NCBI GenBank assembly: GCA_037367355.1
Contig: CM074706.1
Location: 744,001 to 808,000, forward strand
From: Neoscytalidium dimidiatum
Lineage: Eukaryota > Ascomycota > Dothideomycetes > Botryosphaeriales > Botryosphaeriaceae
DNA length: 64,000 nt
Reading direction: 5' to 3'
A program made the translations under genes and the position numbers. The notes below the pieces were generated by a model, which was not told where the DNA came from, ran no database searches, and saw nothing but the letters and a program-made list of their open reading frames with translations. Of the stretch, positions 1 through 11,603 are shown piece by piece (positions within the stretch are counted from its first letter, which is position 1; each line of letters begins with the position of its first letter).

Positions 1-633
1 CCCAGCCCGACGCCGCCCAATGACGCCAAACCGCAGCCAGCAGGGCTCGACTAGGTCCCTGACGATCGCCTTTAGCTTGCCCGCTGCCCCCAATGCTTGA
101 GAGCCCGAGCAGCACAAGAGTGGAACCGCCGCCGCCGCTCGCCGCCCCCTCGAGCCACAACGCTGCAGATCCACCGCGACCTGCTCAAACGCCCGCCGCG
201 CGACTGCGCCCAGACAGCCCGGCCTCACGAACACCCAGGCGCACCGCCCGCCCGTTACGCCCGCAGCTTGGGAGGGATCTTGCCTGCATCCGGCTGGGAA
301 ACTCTGTTCCTTAATTACCACCGCCGCACCCCCGCGCCATCGGTCCCTACATTACACGTCATCTGCCATACATACATCCTGCTCGGTGCCTTCATAGAAG
401 CCGCTGGAACATGTGCCCCAGCGATGCGTGTTTCATGGCCGGCAGCGCCGCCGCATCGCTGTCGACAACAAGCCACTGGAACCTCGGAGAGCACCCGCTG
501 CATGAAGGGCCGTTCTAAAAAGAGCACCCGAACTACTGCCGTTCAACAGCTGCATACTCCCGCAGCTTGCTTTGGCCGCCAGCAACAGCATTGATCATTA
601 GTATATAGAGCTATAGTCTGCGATCACGCATGC

Positions 634-2711
634 TCAATTGGCCCTGCGAAAATTCTTCACCCAACGCAGGTCCCGCTTGCTGATCCGCATCGAGCTGCTG
701 CGGGCTCTGCGCTTCACGCTCGCACCGTCATCGCTCGGCTGTGCTGCAGTGATGTTGCCGCAGTCTGGCACCTGCAGCGACTGCCCAAACACGTCGGCTG
801 CCCAGATCAGCACGCCGTTGCTCCATCCGAATCCCTCCACCACCTCGTACTCTCCGCCCCCACCGGCCGCATTAATGTCCTCGTCCGAGTACTTCTCGAA
901 CATAATGCCATCGCCCTCGGCGTTGGCGATCTTCGGGAAGTTCGGAGTGGAGCCTCCAGTTGCGCGCCACGTGCAGAATGTGGACGTCAGGTACCGTTGC
1001 GCTATCTCCAGCGCCGTATCCTGCGTCCAGATGTATTCCTCATCATCCTCCCCAAAGGTGGGCGGGGTATTCAGTAGCCCCTTGATCAAGATGTACTGGA
1101 GCGGCGGCCAGACGTTGGGCTGGTCCCACTGCTCTCCTGTCACCAGGTTCGTGGCAGCAAGGCCACCCGGGTTCTGCTCAAGCAATTGGACGACATGCGA
1201 GTACGCCCTCCTTACGGCCAGAGGATTATCCTTGATCGAAGACGGTGCAGCCCCGGTCCAGAAGGGGTAGTACTGTGCCGGCGAGAAGGACAGCTGCTCG
1301 CCCTCAGGTGCGCCAGAGTCCGATGTCTCAGCAGCAGTCGAAGCGTCGTCTGAGATGATGTAGACGTTCTGTCCTCCGGACGTAAGATTGTAGTCAAAGT
1401 AGATGAACTGCGTTTCGTTCCACATCAGGTCGTACATTGCCTCGCTCCGGCTCGATGCACGCTCGGTCCATTGCGCTGCCGCGGTGTCATTGCCGGTCAG
1501 GTTGTGGAACTCTGCGAGAGCTATCTCGCTGCCGTACAAGATTGAATTCAGATCGACAGGCACCACGTTTTTGGTGTTCAGACTGCGCAGCGGAAAGTAG
1601 GTGTCCCTGGTAGCATCTTCGGGGTAGCGCAGCCAGCGCGACGAATAATCCCATCCTGACTCGGCCCCACTCGCCAGGTTCGAGTAGAGGAGCGCTTTTG
1701 TCGAGTCATTCAAGTCAACGCCGGGATAGACGGTACCGCTCTCGGCATAGTAAGACTCGTTGTTGGCCGTTTGGTAGTCCTCAAGGTAGGACTCAGGTCG
1801 CGGTTGATTGTTCTCAACCGCGTAATGGTTCAGGTAATATGTACGATTGCCCCTTTGGACCTCTACGGTCCTGTTGGTGGTCCAGAACTCGTACTCTTTC
1901 TCCAGCAGCGGAATCGCACGTTCGAGGATAGTTGTGTTGCCCGTGTACTCGATGTACGTCTTGACCATCAATGCCAGAACGGGCGGCTGGGACCTGTTGA
2001 GGTAGTAGACGCGAGCCCCGTTGGGCACAAATCCGATGGTCTCGACGAGATCGAGGAAGTTCTCAATGATGTTACCGGCGATCTCGGTGAAGGACCCCTG
2101 AGTGCGTAGCAAGCCCTCCAGAATCCAGTACGAGTCCCAGTAATAGGCCTCTCTGAAGCGCCCGCCAGCTACCACGAAGGTGCGGTTCAGGGGGATGAAG
2201 GAGTCAACACAGCCGGTGCAATTGCCGGCGCCTACGTATCGTCGGGTAAGGTCAGGCCAAATATCGACGACTTTGCTGACAAAATCTTTGACATCCGGGT
2301 TCGTGATGTTGTCGAGGAACGTAGCATTGACGGTGAGCGAATCTGCAGGTACTTCTTGGAGCTCGGACCCGGCCTCCCCGAAATAAGTGGCGAGGAAATC
2401 CTGGAGGGCGCTGTTGTTGCTGATTGGCTGGGTGAGGTTGTTGAAAGCGGCCAGAACCTCGTCCAAAGGTCTAATCGTTGGCCTGCGCGGATGTCAATGA
2501 ATCAGACGAAAAGGGGTGCTTTACGTGAACCGTACAAGTCGACGAATGTCTTGGAATCAGAGAAGGGCTCGGCCAGCTGAATTGCTCTGAGGAGGTCGCC
2601 CTGGCAGTAGATGGGAGAATCGCAGGGAGCCGTCACGTTGCCATTGACGTACAAGCCTGCGGCGGAGGCGGCAAGGGCAAGCAGGCCCGCGGCCGAGGTG
2701 GTGAGGATCAT
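634..2711 (-). CDS. Secreted acid-type trehalase (GH37), 2 exons
   Basis: Hydrolyses trehalose to two glucose molecules outside the cell or in the cell wall. CDS is complement(634..2482, 2536..2711), 674 residues; the 53-nt intron has GTACGG at the donor and GCGCAG at the acceptor and restores the frame as DLPTIRPLDEV. The ATG at 2711 gives a hydrophobic signal peptide (MILTTSAAGLLALAASAAG). GH37 signatures are present: GGRFREAYYWDSYW, ESGWDYSSRW (containing the catalytic Asp of the family), EQWDQPNVWPP, and GGGGEYEVVEGFGWSNGV near the C-terminus. Many NxS/T sequons fit a secreted glycoprotein. The lack of the long regulatory N-terminus of cytosolic neutral trehalase and the presence of a signal peptide argue for the extracellular type. 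The C-terminal 30 residues are basic and not family-typical. Confidence 0.93.
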
Positions 2712-3823
2712 GGTTTGCACGACTGCAAAGCGGGCTCTGGTGGCAGGAGCACGATGAAAGAGAAAGCAGGAAGGAGCATATTTTGTGAGCTGCAAGGTCG
2801 GGTTTTATTTACAGCAGCTTGGCTGACGTGGGGCAGGCTTGCGCGAGGTTACGTCCGGTGGCTTTTGACAAGAGCTGTGTCTCCTCGCCAGGCTTTTGTC
2901 GCTTGCGCTTAATAGGATTAGAGTATGCCGGCATTACTCCTCTTTCTATGCCCTTAGCAGACAACGCGGGAGTCGTAGCTGTAGTGTCGACCATACCATA
3001 CATTCAGAGGGTGATGCGGCAGCTGTATGTATCTGCGAAACACTCCGCCTACGCGGTGAACAGGTGCCTCCTATTCCGTGGGGATGTCGAGGCGAGAGTG
3101 GAGGCAGGCATGGGCAGTGGAGGCAGCCGAAAGCGATGGAAGCCGGGGAGGTGGGTCGGCGCGGAATCGGGGTGCGGGGACAGACGGGCGGTGTCGAGGC
3201 CCGGGGGCGCGGGGCGTGAAGTGAGCTGAGGCCGTTGGGACGTGAGTCGTGGATCTGGCTCTCGATCAGGCGAGCCCATCCTCCCGCGGCGCCGCTCTCG
3301 TCACCCCTCGTCACCCCTCGTCACTGCGCGCTCAAAGGGATCCTGCCCGAGAGCCTCATTACCGCTCTTGCCGGTTTGCCGTGTTCGCGACGACCTCATT
3401 GCCCTGCCGCCAGCTCCATCCCAGCATGGAGGAAGACACTAGTCGTCTTTAGCCTTGCACCGTTAATTGTTGCCTTTCCTTCGTCTACCCTAGCCTTCCG
3501 CTTAACGAACATCACCATGCCTTCATTGTGCCAGCTTCATCTCCAATTCAATCCCGCCCCTGCCCACACGTAAATATCCGCCTCGGCCCGCATCAGCACA
3601 CGCCAATCGCCTTTCGGTTTAACACAACCCCTGCTGATAAGCTCCACATCGGGTTGAAGTTGTCTCAAAGATAAGTAGCTTGTAAGCTTCACAGGAATCA
3701 AGAGATATCACACCATTCTAACCATTGAGACCGTGTAATAAAGTCAAATTTAATGTGTGTATGTGCTTCGGCTCTACCCAGTATCGCAGCTGCCGTCACC
3801 GTCTAACGCAAACCTTTCTAAGA
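2712..3823. other. Intergenic region upstream of trehalase
   Basis: Holds the trehalase promoter and 5' leader and the 3' flank of the flavin oxidoreductase gene. A short direct repeat of the octamer CGTCACCC lies near 3298-3320. Open frames here are short, overlap on both strands and have no recognisable domain. No gene called. Confidence 0.6.
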
Positions 3824-5301
3824 TTAAGGTTGCGCAGCTCCGTACGGGATAGGCTTGGCACTCTCAATGTCCACGTATCCGTAGTTCACCATGTCAGAAT
3901 CCTGGGCCATCTTATCGCTCCAAGCGCCCATGTCCTTCATGAAGGCCTTCTCGTTTTCTTCCGAGCTCATATCAATCGGCTCATGATCCTTACCCATCTG
4001 TCGGATCTGCGAGCCGGCAACAACGTTGGTCAAACCGAAGTTGTTGTCGTCCGGCCTTTGCTTGATAGCTGACTTGACTTTGCCTTCTAGAATCTCTTTG
4101 GGAAGACGCGGCTCTTGGCATGCGGGCCTCGCCAGGCCGACACCATCGACGGACGACAGAGCTTCCACCATGGCACCACTTGTCTTGAAGCCACCGGTGA
4201 CGTAGGTCTTTGTCTTCTTCAGAGCTGGGGTAATTGAATCCGTGAACTCCAGAAAGAAGGCCTCGCGTTTCTTGGTGGACTCCCTGCATTTTCGGTGAGC
4301 AACAGTGCTTCTTCCGGCGCAAGGGGATCCTGGCCGTGCATACCTTTGGTGAGAGAACGCAAGATGCTCGTACGTGCCACCAGAGAGCTCGACGAAGTCA
4401 AACTTGTTCTGCTCAAGCAGTGCGCATAGTTTCTGAGCCTCCTCAGGCGTGAACCCTTTCTCCTGAAACTCGACAGAGTTGAGCTTGATGCTGAGGATGA
4501 AACTGGAGCTGGTTCGCTTCCGAACTTCCTGGCCAATCTCGAGAATCAGGCGCTACAATAATGGGTCAGTCTAGTAGCTGGAGCAAAGAGGAAGGCTACT
4601 CTAAATCGAGCTCAGTTCTCACTTACCGCTCTGTTCTCCAACGAACCGCCGTACTTGTCCGTTCTGTGGTTCGTTGTCGGAGATAGGAACTGCGCCAGCA
4701 GGTATCCATGCGCGCCGTGCAACTCGATACCGTCGTAGCCGGCTTTCTCAAGATACTCAGCCGCATGCCCAAATCCGTCGATCACACGTGTGATCTCTTC
4801 CTCGCTCGCTGCGTGAGGCTTGTTGAAGGTCATGCCCATCACGTTCCCCTGCAGCTGCACGTCCGACGCCGAAACGGGATCCTTCTGGATACGGCTCTCG
4901 CACTGCCGCCCCGGATGCGACACCTGCCCTACGATCAAAGATCCTTCCTTCTTGCTGACTTCGGCCAGCTTCTTGAATGCTTCAAAACGCTCGCCGGAGA
5001 AGGAGGATTCGCGGGGGATGATGGGGTTACCCGCAGCTTCCAGCTGATCGTACTCGATCATGATGTTGCCTGTCAGGATCACGCCGTAGCGACCTTCGCC
5101 CCAACGCCGATACACGTTGATGAGCTCAGCGGAAGGGACGCCGCGAGAGGGAAGGTCTGAGGGCGACCAGGAGGACAGACGCTCCGTCATGGCCGCCTTA
5201 AGGAAGCGGTTGGGCGCAGTCTTTCCGGAGAAAGGAAACTCGAGGGGTTTACCAAGAGGAGACACGTCAACATCTTCGGTCGGATAGCGGGCTGGTGCCA
5301 T
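3824..5301 (-). CDS. Old yellow enzyme-family NADH:flavin oxidoreductase, 3 exons
   Basis: FMN-dependent ene-reductase/oxidoreductase of the OYE (NemA-like) family, TIM-barrel fold, probably cytosolic. CDS complement(3824..4283, 4344..4552, 4627..5301), 447 residues. The N-terminal barrel starts at NRFLKAAMTERLS (about residue 31). The FMN and substrate histidine region HGAHGYLLAQFLSP is followed by the family signature RTDKYGGSLENRARL, which spans the first splice joint (74-nt intron, GTAAGT donor). The second intron (60 nt, GTATGC...ATGCAG) restores HQRESTKKREAFFLEF, a conserved block of fungal members. That intron has no stop and is a multiple of three, so an unspliced transcript would encode a 20-residue insertion. 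Its substrate cannot be told from sequence. It is divergent to eIF1A across 1.8 kb. Confidence 0.9.
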
Positions 5302-7126
5302 GGTGGACTGGTATCTGTATTATTGCTTCGTATAACTGTCGTGCGCGCTGAGAGCAGTGCGTCAACGGGTCCGAATAGAATAACTCGTCGATGCTACATT
5401 TGATGCAAAGAGTTAGACAGAGGGGAAAGACATAGACGGCCTTTTTGTTCGCGGCAGAGTGTCGTGATGACGACAAGAGAGAGTAACCAAACGGGACGTG
5501 CATCTGCTATGCGCCTCGGCAGTTGTCCGTGTCGTGCTGAGAACGTGTCGCTCGTCGGGGGAGCTAACATCATTGCAAATGATTAGAAATTGATCGGAAA
5601 GGTATTATTCAGGCATGCAAGAGCGCCCGAGCAGCTCTCGCATTATCTTTTTGCTGGCCCAATACTCGATTGAAAGCGAGCGGGTACTACGTCATAACTC
5701 TCCCGATTTAGCGTCCTTTAATCCCCGCCACGCGTGGAGCCTGGAACGTGGGACCTGCACGTGGATCGGAATCCCCAGCGTCCTGCTAATAATGGCATTC
5801 GCTTTTGTGTCTAACCGAGCGGGAGGATCAAAGCGGGGGACAGAAGATGATTAAGCTTACAGCTGTAGGTTAAGTGCCGATGCCTCTGTAAGCGTTTTTT
5901 GTTATAACAGTCGCGCGGAGATTTGTAGCTTCAGCATGTCAACTCGATCTAGTCTTTTGATGAGTATATACCCGTGTGGTAATCTCCGCTATGCTGCCAT
6001 GTGAATGATTTTGTTTTGGTATGAGGGATTCTTGTGTTGAATCTCCTTCTGAGCGGGCGAGAACGGCTGTTCTACAACATTTTGCTGATAACAATACTAT
6101 CCGGCATTCTGTCAGCGGTGATTCTGAGTTTCATCCGATACTGTTCATAGTTCATGCTACTTATGTTTGACGTTGATCCTGGTGCAGAGACATTTCTGCA
6201 ATGATCTTTGGCAGATTCAACATTTTCTTTTTTTTTTCCCCCTCAGATACGGTACCCACTGGTGACTCTATTCGTATGCAGTGAAATTATACTACAACGC
6301 TCTAATTGTGATGCTTCTGAGCGTGAGCATCAGTTGCGCTGAACCGTTTGTAGGCTCCGTGAAAGGCAGTGCGCTCGAGTACCTAAACGCACGACTAACA
6401 ACACTTCATTACAGTCGTCCTGAGCACCGCATCTGGCAGGCCCACCTACTTACATGAAGACCGGCTTCCTCTCTACTTTGAGTCCAAGGTCAGCTCTGCA
6501 ATGCAGCAACGAGGGCCTTCACTAGCGTGAGAAAGGGGCGGTTCGTCTCTGCAACTTAATGCTAAAGGCCTCAACAAGTCGCACTTAAGTGACCATAGAG
6601 TTCGGTCCACATAGAATAACGGGTCGTCGTCCGGAAGTGATGGGTGCAGCAAGGATGGCGTCAAAAAAAAAAAAATAGAAAAGCGATCAAAGAGAGACGA
6701 GGTTCGAGGAATGTGGTCGGATCAACTCGCTCTCCGCGCGCTCAGGCGGGCGTGGGCGCTGGGCCACTACAGACTCAGAAAATACGGGGAAGACAGCCGA
6801 TGGGCCAGCGCAGTGCATCGGCCAGTGAAGAGCAATGGTGCTGCAGCCCGGCCGCGATCGCAGCAGAAGGCACGAAGATATGGAGCGCACTCAAAAATTT
6901 CAGAGCTGACCAATGACGTCAAAGCGGAGGCAGACTGGAACAATCCATTGTTCGCGCGTCTTTCTGTGCCCCTCCATGCCGCGGGGGAGCCCGCCCGCCG
7001 CTTTTTATTAAGTAAACTTTGGCGCTCGCTGACTTTGTTCGGCGCGTCACCCCGACCACTGCACAATTCCCCTCTGCACCGCAGCCCCCTCTATCCACGC
7101 AGCTCCCCTCGCTCCGCCCAGCAGCC
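5302..7126. other. Divergent intergenic region between oxidoreductase and eIF1A
   Basis: 1.8 kb between two diverging genes, so it contains both promoters. It has a T9/C5 tract at about 6231-6243 and an A13 tract at about 6663-6675. The last ~120 bases before the eIF1A start are pyrimidine-rich, as in leaders of highly expressed fungal genes. No convincing open frame on either strand. Confidence 0.6.
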
Positions 7127-7814
7127 ATGCCCAAGAACAAGGGAAAGGGTGGTAAGAACCGCAGACGCGGAAAGAACGAGAATGTGAGCCAGCTTGCCCG
7201 CCAGCCCGCCGCGCCGCTCCACCGCCTCCCCGTGCCCCGTAGCGCCTGCGCACCCGATTCCCCCTCGAGCCAGCACATAGCGCTGACCATGCCTTCTGTA
7301 CGTAGGACAACGAGAAGCGTGAGCTTGTCTTCAAGGAGGAGGGTCAGGAGTATGCCCAGGTCGTCAAGATGCTCGGCAACGGCCGCCTCGAGGCCCAGTG
7401 CTTCGACGGCGAGAAGCGCCTGGCCCACATCCGTGGCAAGATGAGGAAGAAGGTCTGGATCAACCAGGGTGATATGTGAGCCTACACCTTTCCAATAACA
7501 CACGCCGCTCCGCAAGCCATTTTTCGCGCCCCGAACGCGTGCCTCTGCCTCCGCCCTGGTCGCTAATACCCACCGCGCGTAGCATCCTCCTCTCCCTCCG
7601 CGAGTACCAGGACGAGAAGGGCGACGTCATCCTCAAGTACAACGCCGACGAGGCCCGTAGTCTGAAGGCCTATGGCGAACTGCCCGAGACGGCCAAGATC
7701 AACGAGACCGACACGTACGGGCCCGACGGCGACGAGGGCGGCATCGGCTTCGAGTTCGACGACGACCGCAGCGACGACGAGAACATTAAGGAAGTCGACA
7801 TCGACGACATATGA
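7127..7814 (+). CDS. TIF11: Translation initiation factor eIF1A, 3 exons
   Basis: Binds the 40S A-site, promotes scanning and start-codon selection with eIF1. CDS join(7127..7183, 7306..7475, 7583..7814), 152 residues, the normal length for the family. The N-terminal tail [20 protein letters not shown] is typical. The OB-fold follows with [37 protein letters not shown] and [15 protein letters not shown]. The acidic C-terminal tail ends in DIDDI, the motif that contacts eIF5B. Introns are 122 and 107 nt (GTGAGC donors, TAG acceptors), longer than most in this window, as is common in ribosome- and translation-related fungal genes. The first intron directly follows the basic N-terminal tail. Confidence 0.97.
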
Positions 7815-8308
7815 GCTGGTCACGTCCGCTGCCGCGGTCTTCCTTCGGAGTCTGTTGCCGGTCGGAGTTTTCTGCCTGCAGAGGCTATGGAGCCTTGTTC
7901 GCCTCGGTATAGAGGCACTGCGAGTCGGAGTGGACCGCTCGTGCGGGTCTTCTGGGGAGGCATTATAGACAGGAGTTTTGGGAGAGCATCGTCACTGCGA
8001 CAGGCATTCAAGGCGCATCATCAGCTGGGCAAGTCTTTCAGCAGAAAATTTCAATTCGTGGATTTTCCGTCATTCAGACCTGTATCATGGAAAGCCGTGT
8101 CTTCAGCTGTCATACACAGAGCGAAAGAATCTTCTTGGCGGTTGTGGGAACCAGAGCTCGCGCCCGTTCCTGATCTGATATGGATCTACGCAAAAAGGCC
8201 TCCAGCCTTCTTCCCAGGGTCGCCCAAAACGCCAGCCAAATGCTTTTCCATAGCACGACATATTCGTAAAGAAGGTCATTTACAGTTTTGTACAGTGCAC
8301 GCCCACCT
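7815..8308. other. Convergent intergenic region (eIF1A / GTP cyclohydrolase II)
   Basis: About 490 bases between two converging genes, presumably both 3' UTRs and polyadenylation regions. A long plus-strand frame (7887-8312) has no recognisable content. Confidence 0.6.
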
Positions 8309-9478
8309 CTAGCTCTGGTCAGGGCTGAGCATATGTTTGAATTTTTCAATCTGAAGCGCAATTAGCACAAGTGGCCGGAAAGCTCGCAGAACGACACTCA
8401 CTTTGGTGGAAAGATATTTCTCCACCTCTTCACTACCCTTCTGACCCTTCTTCCATGCCAGAGGGACCATGGCAACTCTCTCTTTCACCACGACCTCCCT
8501 GTTCGGGCCTTCTACCGCAGCCACCTTGTCCGGGTTGTTGGTGAGCAATCTGATGCCCTTATCGCCGCCCAGCCCCAGATCAACGAGCATCGCCGTTGCT
8601 AGGCCGTAGCTTCTCGCATCTGCCGGATGCCTCAGCAGAAGGTTGGCCTCGTATGTATCGTTGCCCAGGTCCTGCAGGTTGTACGCCTTCAGCTTCTCCG
8701 CCAGCCCGATCCCGCGGCCTTCCTGGCGCAGGTAGATGATGACGCCGCCCCCGGAGTCCGGCAGGCTCATCAGGCGCGCGGCCTCGTCCAGCTGCTCGCC
8801 GCAGTCGCACCGCGCGCTCCACACCGTCTCGCCGGTGTAGCACTCGGAATGGATGCGCACGAGCGGCGACTTCTCCGCCCGCTCGGGCTGCGTCGCGACG
8901 CCCTCCTCCTGCTTGATCTGCTCGACGCGGCTGCTGGTGCGACCCGGGTACAGGCGGCCGACGTACGCGCCGCGGATCATGCGGTCGCGCTCGGTCTCGC
9001 CCGGGCGCGGGGCGTCGAGCGAGCGCGAGCGGATGTCGTTGCCGAAGACAATGGCCAAGTGCTCCTTGCTGTCGACGTTGTTGGTGTAGACGTGCAGGAA
9101 CATCTCCTGCCCCGTCGTCGTCGGGATGCGCGCGCGCACGACGCACTGCACCTCGGGCAGCGTCTCCACCAGGGCCGGCCGCGACGACGAGGCGTCTCCG
9201 GCGCGGGCGCTGCTGTCCACGGGCACGGATGCGGCGTCCCGGCTCAGCGCGGGCGTGCTCCGGCCGCCCGGGGTCGCGGGCGGGGTGAAGGCGGGCGAGA
9301 TGATGGAGGGCGGCGGGGGCTGTTGCGAGCGGGCGCCATGGTCGCCGTCCGCGTGGGCGCCGTCAAGCTGGAATTCGGAGAGGTTGCGCGAGGGCTGCGG
9401 GCGGTCGGCGGGCGCGGCTTGCGGGGTGTGGAGCGGCGGGAGGGCGGGCGAGGCGTGGGCTGGAAGGCTGCCCGTCAT
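8309..9478 (-). CDS. RIB1: GTP cyclohydrolase II (riboflavin synthesis), 2 exons
   Basis: Converts GTP to 2,5-diamino-6-ribosylamino-4(3H)-pyrimidinone 5'-phosphate, formate and pyrophosphate, the first step of riboflavin synthesis; cytosolic. CDS complement(8309..8350, 8402..9478), 372 residues. A disordered Pro/Ser-rich N-terminus of about 130 residues precedes the catalytic domain. Zinc ligands are in [20 protein letters not shown] (three Cys), followed by the catalytic and GTP-binding segment [19 protein letters not shown] and by LTNNPDKV. The frame reads on through a 51-nt stretch with a perfect donor (GTGAGT), a CTAAT branch motif and a CAG acceptor. Splicing it joins KYLSTK to IEKFKHMLS, which matches the usual fungal C-terminus better, so I call it an intron although it contains no stop. 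Confidence 0.93.
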   Translation of the reverse strand: MTGSLPAHASPALPPLHTPQAAPADRPQPSRNLSEFQLDGAHADGDHGARSQQPPPPSIISPAFTPPATPGGRSTPALSRDAASVPVDSSARAGDASSSRPALVETLPEVQCVVRARIPTTTGQEMFLHVYTNNVDSKEHLAIVFGNDIRSRSLDAPRPGETERDRMIRGAYVGRLYPGRTSSRVEQIKQEEGVATQPERAEKSPLVRIHSECYTGETVWSARCDCGEQLDEAARLMSLPDSGGGVIIYLRQEGRGIGLAEKLKAYNLQDLGNDTYEANLLLRHPADARSYGLATAMLVDLGLGGDKGIRLLTNNPDKVAAVEGPNREVVVKERVAMVPLAWKKGQKGSEEVEKYLSTKVSVVLRAFRPLVLIALQIEKFKHMLSPDQS

Positions 9479-10226
9479 GGTGTGCGGGCTGACAGATGCG
9501 GCGGGAGGGAGAATTGAGTAGAAATGGGGTATCTCGCACGGGGGTGTCTAGGAAAATTGAAGGAGAAAGGCCAATTGGAACATATCTACTGGCGTCGGAG
9601 ACGGAGGGGAAAGATGAGTCGGAGCCGGGAAAGACAAATGGGCTTTGGACGAGGAGTCTCGGAGCGCCGGCCTCGGCCCGTGCGAGGGAGGGCCGTTCGA
9701 GTTGCTTATGCGTGCCAGCGGGCTTGGTCAGCGCCCCGTAATCGCGCCATCGCCGCCGCCGCTGCGTTGCTCCTTCCATCGCCTTCCGCCACTCTCGGGT
9801 CACACCAATGAAGCCTTTCTCAACGCCGCCTCGCAAGAGCCATTGCCAGCCCTACAGCCAGGCACATGCCCAGCCGCGCCCCGCCTCGCAATAAGAGGCT
9901 CTTGGATCCGCGCCCTGCGCTATCCAGACGATGCTGTCATCTCACGCCAGCATCAATTCCCCGCCAGCTATCGACAGTGCTCTTCGGGTTTTGTTGCGGT
10001 CAGCGTTAGCAAGCCTAACACACCCTTATCATATCTCACTACCGGACAGGACGTAAAAATCAGAGGCACCGGCCACTGCTAAATCTCGAATTGTTCTCCA
10101 CGGAAGTTACAAAAGGGAATGCTACTTTAAGAGTTACACGGCGAACCTTGACGCAACAGTCAGCACGAAGTCAACCTCTCCTCTCTCAGGCTTTTCCTAG
10201 CAGATACGTCAGGTGGGGAGCTGGGC
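9479..10226. other. Intergenic region between RIB1 and the LPMO gene
   Basis: RIB1 promoter and 5' leader plus the LPMO 3' flank. No recognisable coding sequence; overlapping short frames on both strands are GC-driven. Confidence 0.55.
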
Positions 10227-11567
10227 TCATCCTGATAGCTGCCGTCTATGGGAAGAGATCCGAGATCGCCTGTCGTTCATACTCCCGGCATTTCTAATCT
10301 TCTTGGCCCCCTTTATCACTCCATTCTCACATACTGTTCCAGGGGCCACCGGCTGCCAGACAACACTTCCCCAGTTGCAAATGCCCCATTGTGAAGCACC
10401 GTTGCAAACGAGTTCACCACTGTTCGATGTGTTGCACGGGCCATCTGAGCTGCCGCTTGGTGCCGATGCTGCTGTTGTTTTTGTGCCAGTGCTGACGACC
10501 TTAGAGCTGAAGATGGATGACCCTGCAGTACCGACACTGGATGTTGTCCTTCGAGTCGTCACAGCGGCAATCGTCGTTGACGCGCGAGTTTCGACTGCTG
10601 TGCTGGTAGTAGGAACGCTGCTGAAGGTTGAAGATGGCTCCTCGTCGTAGCAGCCGAGATATCTCGATGTCGTTGCGATGGTTGTGGGCAGCGTTGTGGA
10701 GCTGGCTTTGGCTGTCGATGCAGGAGTTGTAGTCACGGAAACTTCGCCGAAGCCGGCAGCGGGGTCAGACGATACCCTCTGGGTTGGAACTGCTGTGCTG
10801 CCCCCTGCTGACTGGCTAGGCGTCGTTGTTGTTGAACCCCCTGTTCCACACGACCCACCCGTGTTCTTATCCGTAGGGGCCGCCAAGTTACCCCTCTTGT
10901 CTTCTCGATGGATGAGAGAGTCGTTGACAAAAAGGTTTCCGGGATCTGGAAATGCTACAACTCGGTTGTACTGAGTCTCACATGTAAATTCGTCATCATT
11001 TGCTAAATTGGCAACGAAAAGATCCGGCAGATTGCTGAACTCGGTATCATCCTCTGCGCCACCAACGACTTTGATGGGGGCACAATTCATGTACATTTCC
11101 TTGCCGCCGCTCGAAACCGGGAACCAAGACCAAACGAATATGGCGTTACCGCTCGGGACCGAATCCGGAAGTGTATAATTGAAGGCCCAGGCAGTGTCGT
11201 CCATTCCCGGACATCCGCCTTCAATGGAATAGAACACCTTGAAGGTCGAATTTCTAAGCGGGATCGGATCGTAAGTGATACTGAACTGGCACCCGCCGCC
11301 GTTGTGGACGGCTGTTCCTTTGAATTTGACCGTGTTTTCCACACCAACGCGAATCGTGGTCCTTTCCGGCAGGTTCTGCTCTGAATTCAAGTATGAGCTC
11401 CAGGTCGGCCACATACACGGGTAGGACGCTGCGTCTGGTAGAGGGCCGTTATACTCTCCCAATCTCGTGGCGAAGTAAGGCTTTGGCTCCTGCAGAACGA
11501 TGTGCGCGTGAGCTGCACAGCTCATATACAGGCCGATCATGGGGAGGATAAGCGTGAAAAGGATCAT
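10227..11567 (-). CDS. Secreted AA11-like lytic polysaccharide monooxygenase with C-terminal X278-like module
   Basis: Copper enzyme that oxidatively cleaves chitin (or a related glycan). The in-frame ATG at 11567 gives a clean signal peptide ending SCAAHA; cleavage there exposes His as residue 1 of the mature protein (HIVLQEPKPYF), as the copper histidine brace requires. An upstream ATG at 11603 would add 12 residues and is less likely. The second brace histidine is in GTAVHNGGGCQF, and the conserved core block FVWSWFPVSSGGKEMYMNCA matches AA11-type enzymes. A Thr/Ser linker of about 130 residues follows, then a small Cys-rich module (GELVCNGASQWGICNWGS, PVAPGTVCENGVI) like the X278 module found on AA11 enzymes. 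The linker contains SRYLGCYDE, which resembles the start of a WSC domain. 446 residues from the chosen start; no intron needed. Confidence 0.85.
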   Translation of the reverse strand: MILFTLILPMIGLYMSCAAHAHIVLQEPKPYFATRLGEYNGPLPDAASYPCMWPTWSSYLNSEQNLPERTTIRVGVENTVKFKGTAVHNGGGCQFSITYDPIPLRNSTFKVFYSIEGGCPGMDDTAWAFNYTLPDSVPSGNAIFVWSWFPVSSGGKEMYMNCAPIKVVGGAEDDTEFSNLPDLFVANLANDDEFTCETQYNRVVAFPDPGNLFVNDSLIHREDKRGNLAAPTDKNTGGSCGTGGSTTTTPSQSAGGSTAVPTQRVSSDPAAGFGEVSVTTTPASTAKASSTTLPTTIATTSRYLGCYDEEPSSTFSSVPTTSTAVETRASTTIAAVTTRRTTSSVGTAGSSIFSSKVVSTGTKTTAASAPSGSSDGPCNTSNSGELVCNGASQWGICNWGSVVWQPVAPGTVCENGVIKGAKKIRNAGSMNDRRSRISSHRRQLSG

Positions 11568-11603
11568 CGTGCGCGGAAGATGTCGTTGTGAAAGTTCCGT
11601 CAA

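Noticed and set aside
93..594. Plus-strand frames at the window start
   Set aside because: Pro/Arg/Ala-rich compositional frames overlapping in several phases, no domain.
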